Source: an uncultured Ruminococcus sp.
GTDB lineage: Bacteria; Bacillota; Clostridia; Oscillospirales; Ruminococcaceae
Direction: 5' to 3'
DNA length: 64,000 nucleotides
NCBI RefSeq assembly: GCF_947301925.1
Contig: NZ_CAMYUE010000012.1
Coordinates: forward strand, 1 to 64,000
The notes under the pieces were generated by a model, which was given only the letters and a program-made list of their open reading frames with translations, searched no databases and was not told where the DNA came from. Both the position numbers and the translations under genes were made by a program. Shown here one piece after another: positions 24,144-31,839 of the stretch (its first letter is position 1; every line of letters starts with the position of its first letter).

Positions 24144-25154
24144 ATGGATCTGAAAAAAACCGTCACCGAGCTGGCTGAAGCTTCGGGTACCTCGGGAAGC
24201 GAAGAGGACGCAGCAGGCCTCGCCCTGTCAATGCTCCGGCAGTTCTGCCCCGACGCAGCCATATCGGGCGGAAATGTCATCGGACGCTTCGGCACCCATG
24301 TGGAAGGCCGTCCTTCCCTTGTCCTCGACGCCCATATCGATCAGGTGGGCTTTGCGGTGACCGCCGTCACCGACGAGGGTTTCATCAAGGTGGGGAATAT
24401 CGGAGGCATCGACCGCAGACTGCTTCCCGCACAGCCCGTTGTTATCCACGGAAAAAGCGATATCAAGGGCGTTATATGCTCCACACCGCCGCATCTTACC
24501 AATGGCAGGACACCCGTTCCCGAAATAAGCGACATCGCCATAGACGCAGGTATGTCCAGGGCAGAGCTGGAGCAGATAGTCTCCTCGGGCGATACCATCA
24601 CCTTTGACGCCGTATGCCGCGATCTTATAGGTACCCGTATCACAGGCGGAGCCCTTGACGACCGCTGCGGTGTTGCCGCTGTGCTCTATGCTCTGGAGCT
24701 TCTCGGCGGAGCGGAAACCGCCTATAACGTCACCGTTATCTTCTCCACACAGGAGGAGGTAGGCGAAAGGGGCGCAAAGATCGGCGCATTCGCCGTTGAT
24801 CCCGATATCGCCATAGCTGTTGACGTAAGCTTCGGATTTGCCATGGGCGAGGACGAGACCAAGTGCGGATATCTCGGAAGCGGCCCCATGATAGGCGTAT
24901 CCCCGTCGCTGTCCCGCGAGATCAGCGACAGTCTTGCCGCTGCTGCGGAGGCTGAGGATATCCCCTACCAGACAGAGGTCATGTGCGGACTTACTTCCAC
25001 CAATGCCGACCGCTATGCAGTCAGCCGCTGCGGCGCAAAGACCTGCACCGTGTCGATACCTCTGAGAAATATGCACACCCCCGTTGAGGTGATCGACCTC
25101 ACCGACGTTGAGCTTACCGCAAAGCTGCTTGCGGCATTCATAAAGGAGGGCTGA
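24144..25154 (+). CDS. M42 family aminopeptidase
   Basis: A 336-residue cytoplasmic metallopeptidase. The two-metal ligands can be seen as LDAHIDQVG (His near 66), GALDDRCG (Asp near 178), TQEEVGERGAK (catalytic Glu pair near 210), DVSFGFAMG (Asp near 232) and RNMHTPVEV (His near 315). The family removes N-terminal residues from peptides and often assembles as dodecameric shells. AAAGGAG precedes ATG 24144; in-frame ATGs upstream have no site. It overlaps the ribosome site of a second M42 gene, and the two may form hetero- or parallel complexes. Confidence 0.93.
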   Translation: MDLKKTVTELAEASGTSGSEEDAAGLALSMLRQFCPDAAISGGNVIGRFGTHVEGRPSLVLDAHIDQVGFAVTAVTDEGFIKVGNIGGIDRRLLPAQPVVIHGKSDIKGVICSTPPHLTNGRTPVPEISDIAIDAGMSRAELEQIVSSGDTITFDAVCRDLIGTRITGGALDDRCGVAAVLYALELLGGAETAYNVTVIFSTQEEVGERGAKIGAFAVDPDIAIAVDVSFGFAMGEDETKCGYLGSGPMIGVSPSLSREISDSLAAAAEAEDIPYQTEVMCGLTSTNADRYAVSRCGAKTCTVSIPLRNMHTPVEVIDLTDVELTAKLLAAFIKEG

Positions 25155-25156
25155 TG

Positions 25157-26161
25157 ATGAAGGAGCTTCTGAAAGAACTGTGCCTCGCCGACGGAGTGTC
25201 GGGGGACGAGGGCGCTGTCCGCGACCTCATAATCAGCAAGGTCAAGGACGTCTGCCAGTACAGCATAGACGATCTGGGAAATCTCATATGCTTCAGGAAG
25301 GGAAGAAAGGCTCCCAAAAAGAAACTGATGATATGCGCCCACATGGACGAGGTGGGCTTCATGGTAACGTATATCCGCTCCGACGGAACTCTCCGCTTTG
25401 ACTGCGTGGGAGGCATAGATCCCTCTGTAGTCATCGGAAGGCGGGTAAAGGTGGGCAGCAGCCGTATCAGCGGAGTCATCGGCTCTACTGCTGTACATAA
25501 TCTCAGCAAGGAGCAGCGCGAAAAGGCTCCCGATATTGACAGCCTGTATATCGACATCGGCGCTTCAAGCAGGGAGGAGGCCGAGAAATACGTTTTCCTC
25601 GGCGACTGTGTATACTTCGACGCTGAATTTGCGGAGCTGGGCGAGCACTGCGTAAGGTCAAAGGCTATCGACGACCGTGCAGGCTGCGCTATCATGATAA
25701 AGCTCATGCAGGAAAAGCCCGATTACGATACCTACTTCGTATTCAACGTACAGGAGGAGATAGGTCTCCGCGGTTCGGCGGTATCGTCATTCTCCGTGGC
25801 TCCCGATTTCGCCATCGTGCTGGAGGCCACCACCGCTGCGGATATCGACGGCGTTACAGGCGAGAAGAGAGTCTGCGAGCTTGGCAGAGGTCCCGTTGTG
25901 TCCTTCATGGACAAGAGGACCATCTACGACAAGGAGCTGTACAGACTGGCCTTCGACCTTGCAACCTGCCAGACCAAGACCATGATAGCAGGCGGCAACG
26001 ACGCAGGCTCAATACATATAAGCGGCAAGGGAGTCCGCACCATATCCGTGTCTGTACCGTGCAGATACCTCCATTCTCCCTCGTCGGTCATTGATATGTC
26101 CGACCTTGTAAGCTCATACAAGCTTGTGAAAAATCTTTCAAAGAGGATACCTTTACTATGA
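25157..26161 (+). CDS. M42 family aminopeptidase, second copy
   Basis: A 334-residue paralogue of the preceding peptidase. Ligand motifs are CAHMDEVGFM, SKAIDDRAGC, FNVQEEIGLRG, VLEATTAAD and RYLHSPSSV. Sequence outside the motifs has diverged considerably, so substrates may differ. Two ATGs follow the TGA of the first gene (25154, 25157); AAGGAGGG is three and six bases away, so I use the second. The GNAT gene overlaps its stop by four bases (ATGA). A three-gene peptide-processing operon is likely. Confidence 0.93.
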   Translation: MKELLKELCLADGVSGDEGAVRDLIISKVKDVCQYSIDDLGNLICFRKGRKAPKKKLMICAHMDEVGFMVTYIRSDGTLRFDCVGGIDPSVVIGRRVKVGSSRISGVIGSTAVHNLSKEQREKAPDIDSLYIDIGASSREEAEKYVFLGDCVYFDAEFAELGEHCVRSKAIDDRAGCAIMIKLMQEKPDYDTYFVFNVQEEIGLRGSAVSSFSVAPDFAIVLEATTAADIDGVTGEKRVCELGRGPVVSFMDKRTIYDKELYRLAFDLATCQTKTMIAGGNDAGSIHISGKGVRTISVSVPCRYLHSPSSVIDMSDLVSSYKLVKNLSKRIPLL

Positions 26162-26958
26162 TAACACTTATCGAACATGAATACGAGCTCGACCGCGTCC
26201 TGCTCAACAAGACCCTCTCGGGCAAGAAGATGCTGGCCTATATGAGGGCATACGGTCCCAATTATGAATTCTGCCGTTTTTACAAGATAACCGATGAAAA
26301 AGGCGTGGGCTTCATGTTCATTATCAACTCCACACTGATAATATGCGGCGACGGCAGGCTTGAACCCAATCAGGAGATAGACCTGTTCGTCAGCATGAAC
26401 GTGCCCTTCCGTATAGAGGGCGACCAGAAGATACTTGAGGGCATAAAGATACCCGACAGGTATCAGGTGCTGAACCGTACCATTTTCGAGCTCATACCCG
26501 ATGATACGCCTCTTGAGGCTATAGAGGAGCACGTTGAGTTCAATCCAAGTCTCCCCGACGTATACAAGATACTCAGCGAGGGCTTCCCGAATATAGCCGA
26601 TTTCTCGCTGTGGTACACCGATACCTCCCATCGCTGCCGCCACGGTATAAGCAGGGTATTCACATACCGCAACTCCACAACGGCTTCGGCGGTATTCGAT
26701 ATCGGAAGCACCGTCCTCATCGGACAGGTGGCCACAAACAAGGCTGCAAGAGGCAGAGGCTATGCAAGGGAGTTCCTGAAATGGCTGGCCAAGTTCTTCA
26801 ACGGACTTGGAAAGAGAGCTTATCTCCTTGCTCTGGACGTCAGAGTAAGCTTCTATCAGGAGATAGGCTTCCGCATCGCAGGACGGGAGATAGTTCTGGA
26901 GCGTATCGACGTTGAAAAGGAAAGCGCTGCAAAGGGTCGTCTGGAGGACAGATCCTGA
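26158..26958 (+). CDS. GNAT-family N-acetyltransferase
   Basis: A 266-residue protein with a C-terminal GNAT fold (about residues 120-250). Motif A is VATNKAARGRGYAREFLKWL near residue 185 with the GRGYA pyrophosphate loop, followed by RAYLLALDVRVSFYQEIGFR, where FYQEIGF is the usual GNAT beta-5 region. The N-terminal 115 residues form a separate domain with no recognised identity. The four-base overlap with the M42 gene implies co-expression and perhaps action on free amino acids or peptides; the acceptor is not predictable. Confidence 0.87.
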   Translation: MITLIEHEYELDRVLLNKTLSGKKMLAYMRAYGPNYEFCRFYKITDEKGVGFMFIINSTLIICGDGRLEPNQEIDLFVSMNVPFRIEGDQKILEGIKIPDRYQVLNRTIFELIPDDTPLEAIEEHVEFNPSLPDVYKILSEGFPNIADFSLWYTDTSHRCRHGISRVFTYRNSTTASAVFDIGSTVLIGQVATNKAARGRGYAREFLKWLAKFFNGLGKRAYLLALDVRVSFYQEIGFRIAGREIVLERIDVEKESAAKGRLEDRS

Positions 26959-26974
26959 GCGCGGAAATATGGTG

Positions 26975-27005
26975 AAAAAGCCCGTGAGCTGTCACGGGCT
27001 TTTTT
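26975..27005. terminator. Bidirectional terminator between GNAT and the minus-strand gene
   Basis: AAAAAGCCCGTGA (26975-26987), loop GCTG, TCACGGGCTTTTT (26992-27004). Serves the plus-strand M42-GNAT operon and the minus-strand gene ending at 27007. Confidence 0.92.
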
Positions 27006-27006
27006 C

Positions 27007-28038
27007 TTATGTTCCGATGTACTTTATGTACATCTCCGAGGGCTGTATGTCGGTGTCGGCTTCGATGATGTTCCTGCCGCTGAATGTGGGTATGGTCAGC
27101 GATGTGCCTGTGAAGCTCACAGTGTCGTTTTCGCCCAGCAGGGACGTTCCCAGGTCTATGGTGACTGTCGCGGACTGTGCTCCGCTGCGCACCGTAACGG
27201 GAAGCGTGGTATGATAGGGCTCCCAGCAGGTGACGCCGTTTACATCTGCGTCGATGTAGAACGGAACTGCGGCAGTATCGGCAGGTACTATCTGGAAGCG
27301 GGTGAATACATTGCTGTTGTATTCGGGATAGATCTTGCTGATGAAGCCAACCGAGGTGTCCGAAGATACAGTGAACGGGTACTCCTCGTGGTAGAAATCA
27401 TGTCTGTACGAATCATAGCCGTCAAAGAGCGGATCCTGTACGACAGGGGCGTAGGCCTGATTCATGGACTTTTTCACAAGCAGCACATTATCCTCGGTGA
27501 GCAGGGCGATATAGGGATTCTCGTTGTCGTGATTCCTCAGCAGCCACGGGTATCCGCTGTCACGGTAATACTCGCAGAACAGCTTGTAGCTGCCTGCTCT
27601 CAGGCGGCCGAAGAACTGGCAGTGCTGATAGTCGCAGGGGCGGTCGTCGGCAGTGTAGTCCGTTCTGTCATCGCCGGTATATGACGTTTCTGCGATCATC
27701 CACTGCTGATAGGCCGTTGTGTATGGTGTATTCGGGGGAACAACAGGGATACTGAAAAAGTCTATCCTGATGTTCTGACGGTATGTGGGATCCGACGAGT
27801 TGTTGCTGAGACCGTCTGCAAGAGCGTATTCACGCATTTTCAGCTTGTTCAGCCCTGCCTTGCCGACGCCTCCTGCCGCGCCTTTTATGCGCCAGTCCAT
27901 AAGGGAGCTGCCATCGGAGGTGAAGCGCAGGGGCAGTGCCCCTGTCAGCTCCTTTTCGGTGAACTTGCTGCCTCCAAGCATGGAGTAGAGATCATCGGGA
28001 ACTACGCTTCTTTTTGGTGTGAGTGCCTCGTAAAGCAT
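27007..28038 (-). CDS. Phage-structural-like protein of unknown function
   Basis: A 343-residue protein without signal peptide or membrane helix. Features are MLYEALTPKRSVVPDD at the start, GALPLRFTSDGSSLMDWRIK near residue 35 (a pattern I associate with phage tail/minor structural proteins of Firmicutes), a Tyr/Asp-rich middle and a beta-rich C terminus with TIDLGTSLLGENDTVSFTG. Its start lies three bases after the small gene at 28042-28284, with GGAGGAGG as ribosome site inside that gene's end. No other phage genes are nearby, so it may be domesticated or mobile-derived. Family assignment is uncertain. Confidence 0.72.
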   Translation of the reverse strand: MLYEALTPKRSVVPDDLYSMLGGSKFTEKELTGALPLRFTSDGSSLMDWRIKGAAGGVGKAGLNKLKMREYALADGLSNNSSDPTYRQNIRIDFFSIPVVPPNTPYTTAYQQWMIAETSYTGDDRTDYTADDRPCDYQHCQFFGRLRAGSYKLFCEYYRDSGYPWLLRNHDNENPYIALLTEDNVLLVKKSMNQAYAPVVQDPLFDGYDSYRHDFYHEEYPFTVSSDTSVGFISKIYPEYNSNVFTRFQIVPADTAAVPFYIDADVNGVTCWEPYHTTLPVTVRSGAQSATVTIDLGTSLLGENDTVSFTGTSLTIPTFSGRNIIEADTDIQPSEMYIKYIGT

Positions 28039-28041
28039 TTA

Positions 28042-28284
28042 TCATGCCTCCTCCGCAGGATCGTAGACCTCTCCCGAGCTCTGATCCACCCACTTGCCGT
28101 CGCTGCCGAAGCCGAAGAGAGCTCCTGTGGAGATCTCCCATGCGATGGAGCCCTGAGAAAGTATCCTGCCCCCGATACCGTCGGCGGCAGGGAGGTCGGT
28201 CTTTGCGTCAACAGCTATCTCTGCTGTGACCACGGATCTGCCCTCCTCAAAGCTTCTGAATCTTTCCTTTAAAATGGTGATCAT
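28042..28284 (-). CDS. Small phage-structural-like protein
   Basis: An 80-residue acidic protein. DGIGGRILSQGSIAWEISTGALFGFGSDGKWV resembles the small tail-fibre-linked proteins in prophages that contain a GS.A...TG..Y..DSDG.W pattern, so the call is from pattern recall. AGGAGG lies seven bases before ATG 28284. A consensus cre palindrome sits 24 bases upstream of the start codon. Co-transcribed with the 27007-28038 gene. Confidence 0.7.
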   Translation of the reverse strand: MITILKERFRSFEEGRSVVTAEIAVDAKTDLPAADGIGGRILSQGSIAWEISTGALFGFGSDGKWVDQSSGEVYDPAEEA

Positions 28285-28307
28285 TATGATTCCTCCTTAT
28301 AGATTTT

Positions 28308-28321
28308 TGAAAGCGCTTTCA
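28308..28321. promoter_or_regulatory. Catabolite-response element (cre) palindrome
   Basis: TGAAAGCGCTTTCA is a perfect 14-base palindrome that fits the CcpA cre consensus TGWAARCGYTWNCW at every position. It lies in the upstream region of the minus-strand pair, close to its likely transcription start, where CcpA binding would repress. Repression by a LacI-family regulator other than CcpA is possible. Confidence 0.65.
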
Positions 28322-28339
28322 TAAATGGTCCGTAAAGGG

Positions 28340-28373
28340 GTGAAATTCAAACGAAAACGGTTGAATAAGGAGA
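28340..28373. repeat. Short repeated motif, copy 1
   Basis: GGTGAAATTCAAACGAAAAC followed by GGTTGAATAAGG. Nearly the same 32 bases occur at 62398-62430. ATTCAA and TTGAAT form an inner inverted repeat. It lies in the divergent region between the minus-strand pair and the amidohydrolase gene. Confidence 0.6.
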
Positions 28374-28410
28374 AATTTTTTTTGAAAAAGTTGTAAGCGT
28401 GCACTAACAT

Positions 28411-28439
28411 TTGACAAATCTGAGGATATGGAGTATAAT
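28411..28439 (+). promoter_or_regulatory. Promoter of the amidohydrolase gene
   Basis: TTGACA (28411-28416), 17-base spacer, TATAAT (28434-28439): both boxes are perfect. Confidence 0.93.
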
Positions 28440-28471
28440 ATTCTGTGAATCTGTAATTAGGAGATGTAAGA

Positions 28472-29284
28472 ATGAATCCAGAGGTATACGGAAAATATGA
28501 GATAATAGACGCTCATTCCCATATTTTCCCCGATAAGATCGCCGACACAGCTACAGACAGCATTGGCCATTTCTACGATATGCCTATGAATAACCGCGGC
28601 TTCAGCGAAAAGCTCATAGAGGCAGGCAGCAGGATAGGCGTTAAGAAGTACCTTGTGTGCTCCACTGCCACAAGTCCGAGACAGACCAATAATATAAACC
28701 ACTTTATCGCTCAGGAATGTGAAAAGCACTCCTGCTTCTACGGCTTCGGCACAACTCACGCCGACTCCGCAGACCTTGAGGCGGATATCGAGCAGATAAT
28801 CTCTCTGGGACTCCACGGTGTAAAGCTCCACCCCGATTTCCAGAAGTTCAATGCCGATTCTCCCGAGGCCTTCAGAATATATGAGCTCATGGAGGGCAGA
28901 CTGCCCCTGCTCATACACTGCGGTGATTCAAGATACGATTATTCAAATCCTCACCGCATCAAGAGGATAAACGAGAACTTCCCCGGGCTTCAGATACTTG
29001 CTGCTCATCTGGGCGGCTATCAGCAGTGGGACGCGGCTGAGGAGATGCTTGCAGGCCTTAAGAACGTGAGATTCGACGTAAGCTCATCGCTGGCATTCCT
29101 GACTCCCGAAAGAGCGGCAGGCATTGTAAGGAAATACGGCATTGAGAACTGCTTCTTCGGCTCCGACTTCCCCATGTGGAGCCACGAGGACGAGCTGATG
29201 CGCTTCCTGAAGCTGGGCTTCACCGAGAAGGAGAACCAGATGATACTTGCCGATAACTTCAAGGCGTTTCTCGGACTGGAATAA
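28472..29284 (+). CDS. Amidohydrolase family protein
   Basis: A 270-residue TIM-barrel metal-dependent hydrolase (amidohydrolase 2 type). Metal-site motifs are DAHSHIF near residue 14, VKLHPDF near residue 116, LIHCGD near residue 148, LAAHLGG near residue 175 and FFGSDFPMW near residue 230. Relatives include decarboxylases and lactonases, so the substrate cannot be told from sequence. AGGAG precedes ATG 28472 behind a perfect promoter. A terminator separates it from the deformylase gene. Confidence 0.9.
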   Translation: MNPEVYGKYEIIDAHSHIFPDKIADTATDSIGHFYDMPMNNRGFSEKLIEAGSRIGVKKYLVCSTATSPRQTNNINHFIAQECEKHSCFYGFGTTHADSADLEADIEQIISLGLHGVKLHPDFQKFNADSPEAFRIYELMEGRLPLLIHCGDSRYDYSNPHRIKRINENFPGLQILAAHLGGYQQWDAAEEMLAGLKNVRFDVSSSLAFLTPERAAGIVRKYGIENCFFGSDFPMWSHEDELMRFLKLGFTEKENQMILADNFKAFLGLE

Positions 29285-29290
29285 ACATGA

Positions 29291-29316
29291 ACGGGGCAGT
29301 GCTGTCCCGTTTTTTC
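29291..29316 (+). terminator. Terminator after the amidohydrolase gene
   Basis: ACGGGGCAG (29291-29299) pairs with CTGTCCCGT (29302-29310) with one G-U pair, followed by TTTTTC. Being 20 bases before the next start codon, it allows partial read-through. Confidence 0.8.
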
Positions 29317-29335
29317 TATGAGAAGGAGTATTTTT

Positions 29336-29749
29336 ATGGTAAAGGATATCGTCAGGGACGAGGCTGTGCTGGGCATAAAGTCCGAGCCCGCCACAAGAGC
29401 GGATATGCAGACAGTCAGAGACCTGCTGGATACGGTTAAGGCCAATTCCGAAAGATGCGTGGGTATGGCTGCGAATATGATAGGCGTCCATAAGACCATA
29501 CTTGTGGCGCTTATAGGCGACGAGTATGTGGCTATGATAAACCCGCGGATAGTTGACCGCTCAAAGGAGACCTACGAAACCGAGGAGGGCTGCCTGTCGC
29601 TCAGCGGAGTCCGCAGCGTGACGCGTTACCGCACTATCGCCGTGGAGTATCTGGACAAGAAGTTCAAGCGCCGCCGCGGTATCTTCCGCGACTATGAGGC
29701 GGAGATAATCCAGCATGAGATGGATCACTTCGAGGGGAAGATAATCTGA
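29336..29749 (+). CDS. def: Peptide deformylase-like protein with altered motif 1
   Basis: A 137-residue protein, short for a deformylase. Motif 2 (EEGCLSLSG) and motif 3 (IQHEMDHFEG, with the two His ligands and catalytic Glu) are intact, giving a Cys-His-His metal site. Motif 1, normally GxGxAAxQ, reads VGMAANMIG, so the conserved Gln is replaced by Met. This variant is, as far as I recall, recurrent in short Clostridial deformylases, but it may change activity or specificity. ATG 29336 has AGAAGGAG eight bases upstream. It may be a second, non-essential deformylase. Confidence 0.87.
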   Translation: MVKDIVRDEAVLGIKSEPATRADMQTVRDLLDTVKANSERCVGMAANMIGVHKTILVALIGDEYVAMINPRIVDRSKETYETEEGCLSLSGVRSVTRYRTIAVEYLDKKFKRRRGIFRDYEAEIIQHEMDHFEGKII

Positions 29750-29776
29750 GGATATTATCCCTCATTTGCTGTTGAT

Positions 29777-29909
29777 CTTGTAGGGGACGCCTTCTCTTGT
29801 AAGGCGCCTTGGTTCTTTCGGGGCGCTGCCCCGAACCCCGCCGGAGGCTCTGCCCCCGGACTCCGCCAAAGGAACACAGTCCCTTTGGAATCCCGTTCAT
29901 GGGCTCAGC
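29777..29909 (+). repeat. Family A structured intergenic element, copy 2
   Basis: A shorter copy: GGGGACGCCTT with AAGGCGCC, no AAAAACAGTCC hairpin, then CCGGAGGC with GCCCCCGG and CCAAAGGAAC with GTCCCTTTGG, ending in TTCATGGGCTCAGCC. It lies after the deformylase gene in the same orientation as copies 1 and 3. Confidence 0.78.
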
Positions 29910-29921
29910 CGCTTTATATAA

Positions 29922-29956
29922 AAAGCCTGAAAGCAGGATAACCGCTTTCAGGCTTT
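29922..29956. terminator. Terminator of the DUF11 gene
   Basis: AAAGCCTGAAAGC (29922-29934) pairs perfectly with GCTTTCAGGCTTT (29944-29956), with A/T tracts on both sides. It stands 15 bases after the stop of the minus-strand gene. Confidence 0.88.
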
Positions 29957-29971
29957 GTTGTTAAGGAGGCT

Positions 29972-30835
29972 TTATCTGGAAAGCCTGCCCTTTATGATGA
30001 GAGTGCTTACTCCTGCCTGTGTGCTCCACTGACCTGTGTCGGGATCCTGTGAGAACTGCGCCGCAGGTACTGTGATGACGCCGTCAAGGCTGGTGAATGT
30101 TCCCGTGGCGGGATCGTAGGCGTAGTCGGTGCCCGATGCCCATACAGCGCCGTTGAACTCCGCTGTGAGGCCGCTGAGGACAGGTGTGAAGGTGTCGGTG
30201 AAGATAACGTTGTCGGCAGCCTCCGCAGCTGTGGTGCCGAAGTTCTGGATAACGAAGGTGTAGGTCACCTCGCCGTTCTCCTCCACAGCCGCAGGACTGA
30301 GGGACTTGCTGATGGCAAGGTCTATGCCCTCGGCATAGGATATATCCGCGGAAGCTGTTACAGGCCCGAAGCCTGTGCCGCTTACAGCTGCGGTGTTGGT
30401 TATTTCCGCGCCGGAGCCCATGGGTGCGTAGGCGTTTGTTTCCGCAGAGTAGATAAGAGCTGCATTGCCGCCTGCGGGGACGTTTACGCCTGTTACCGTA
30501 AGCGGATAAAGAGAGGCGATAACGGGAGTGGGCTGCTGTACGCCGTTGACGTAATACAGGAGACTGCCCTCGGTGTAGGACATGGGAACGGCTGTGCCGT
30601 CTGTCTCGCCGAAGCTGTATTCTCCCATATCGTCGGTGACGGTGAGGTCGTTGTAGCAGACAGAGCCCGAATTCACTATACTGATAATGAAGGTGTTGCT
30701 GCTGTCCTGTGAATAGCTGTCGAGCACAGCTGCCTTGGAAACGGAGAGCACCTCCATTATCTCGCCTGCGGTTATATTTGAGCTGGCCACTGTTCCGTTG
30801 TAGGACAGGGTAGCCTGATTATAGAAAGTTGCCAT
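29972..30835 (-). CDS. DUF11-repeat protein
   Basis: A 287-residue beta-rich protein beginning MATFYNQATLSYNG, without a recognisable signal peptide. A DUF11-type conserved-repeat domain is clear: GIDLAISKSLSPAAVEENGEVTYTFVIQNFG-like sequence (split here by position, about residues 188-218) followed by VIFTDTFTPVLSGL. A first, more degenerate copy appears near residues 30-130 (VLSVSKAAVLDSY, then FIISIVNSGSVCYNDLTVTDDMG). DUF11 proteins are normally surface proteins, so the missing signal is odd. GGAGGAA lies five bases before the ATG. Confidence 0.83.
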   Translation of the reverse strand: MATFYNQATLSYNGTVASSNITAGEIMEVLSVSKAAVLDSYSQDSSNTFIISIVNSGSVCYNDLTVTDDMGEYSFGETDGTAVPMSYTEGSLLYYVNGVQQPTPVIASLYPLTVTGVNVPAGGNAALIYSAETNAYAPMGSGAEITNTAAVSGTGFGPVTASADISYAEGIDLAISKSLSPAAVEENGEVTYTFVIQNFGTTAAEAADNVIFTDTFTPVLSGLTAEFNGAVWASGTDYAYDPATGTFTSLDGVITVPAAQFSQDPDTGQWSTQAGVSTLIIKGRLSR

Positions 30836-30943
30836 AGTATTTCCTCCATATGGCGGCGGACCGCCGTACTAAGGGAGGGAGCCTTCCCTCCCTCGATATA
30901 TGATATGAGGGAGGAGCGGAAATGGTGACATGGCACAGAAAGA

Positions 30944-30968
30944 GCCCGGGGACAACAAATCCCCGGGC
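30944..30968 (-). terminator. Hairpin after pdaA
   Basis: GCCCGGGGA (30944-30952) pairs with TCCCCGGGC (30960-30968). On the minus strand it follows the pdaA stop by eight bases and is trailed by CTCTTTCTG. A second hairpin of GGGAGGGA and TCCCTCCC lies near 30873-30892. Confidence 0.72.
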
Positions 30969-30975
30969 CCGTGGT

Positions 30976-31710
30976 CTATACCGTATATCCCGCAGCGCGG
31001 AAGCTGTCTATAAGGTCGCCCAGTATCTCCGCATTTGTGGAGGATACCGAGTGGAGCAGGAGTATCTCTCCGCCGTGTGCTGCTTCGGTGAGCTTTTTCA
31101 GCCCCTCCTCGGGCAGCGGCTGGGAGTCGGTCTTCCAGTCCACATAGGCGCTGCTCCAGAAAAGAGTCTTGTAGCCGCACTGCTGTGCTATGCCCAGCGC
31201 TCTCTCGGAGTATTCTCCGCAGGGACAGCGGAAGTACTGCATCTGATAGCCGAAGTTGTTCATGACGTAGCTGTGAAGCGACATTATCTCTTCCTTTGCG
31301 TCCTCATCGGAGAGGGTAGGCAGGCTCGCATGAGTCATGCCGTGATTTCCGAGGATATGTCCCTCGTCTATCATACGCTTTACAAGAGCGGTCTCCGTTT
31401 TTGCATAAGGACCTGTCAGGAAGAATATGGCCTGAACGTCCTTTTCCTTAAGTGTGTCCAGTATCTTTGCGGTATAGCCGTTTTCATAGCCCTGATCAAA
31501 GGTGATGATTATTCGCTTTTCATCCTCCGACAGGGCGAAGGCATCAAGGTCGCCGTATCGGCTGTTGAACTGCACCGCGTCAAGGGGACGGTTCTTTTCG
31601 TCTGTTGCCGTTCCCTGACCGTAGCCTATAATGGTGTTGTCTGCGGCATATACCGCAGTACACGGCATGACTGCCGCGGTCAGCAGTGCAGCATACGGGT
31701 GTATCTTCAT
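30976..31710 (-). CDS. pdaA: Polysaccharide deacetylase, PdaA-like (delta-lactam type)
   Basis: A 244-residue exported NodB-fold deacetylase with an N-terminal signal (KIHPYAALLTAAVMPCTAVYA). Motifs are IITFDQGYENGYTAKILDTL near residue 68 (PdaA-type, with Gln where most deacetylases have a second Asp), GHILGNHGMTHASL (metal His pair) near residue 120, FRCPCGEYSERAL near residue 158, FWSSAYVDWKT and ILLLHSVS. This layout matches Bacillus PdaA, which deacetylates muramic acid to make the muramic-delta-lactam of spore cortex. RPPxG is here RCPCG. AGAGG spacing favours the second ATG (31710) over 31716. Confidence 0.9.
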   Translation of the reverse strand: MKIHPYAALLTAAVMPCTAVYAADNTIIGYGQGTATDEKNRPLDAVQFNSRYGDLDAFALSEDEKRIIITFDQGYENGYTAKILDTLKEKDVQAIFFLTGPYAKTETALVKRMIDEGHILGNHGMTHASLPTLSDEDAKEEIMSLHSYVMNNFGYQMQYFRCPCGEYSERALGIAQQCGYKTLFWSSAYVDWKTDSQPLPEEGLKKLTEAAHGGEILLLHSVSSTNAEILGDLIDSFRAAGYTV

Positions 31711-31839
31711 AAGCATTTACCTCTGATTTGTGTGTGCGGATCGCTCCGCATGATTATTATGAGCTGTGAGTGCCGTAAAAAACATGGTGATTTCTGCATT
31801 TTGCGGTAAAATCTGCATAAAATTTAAAGAGGTGATATT

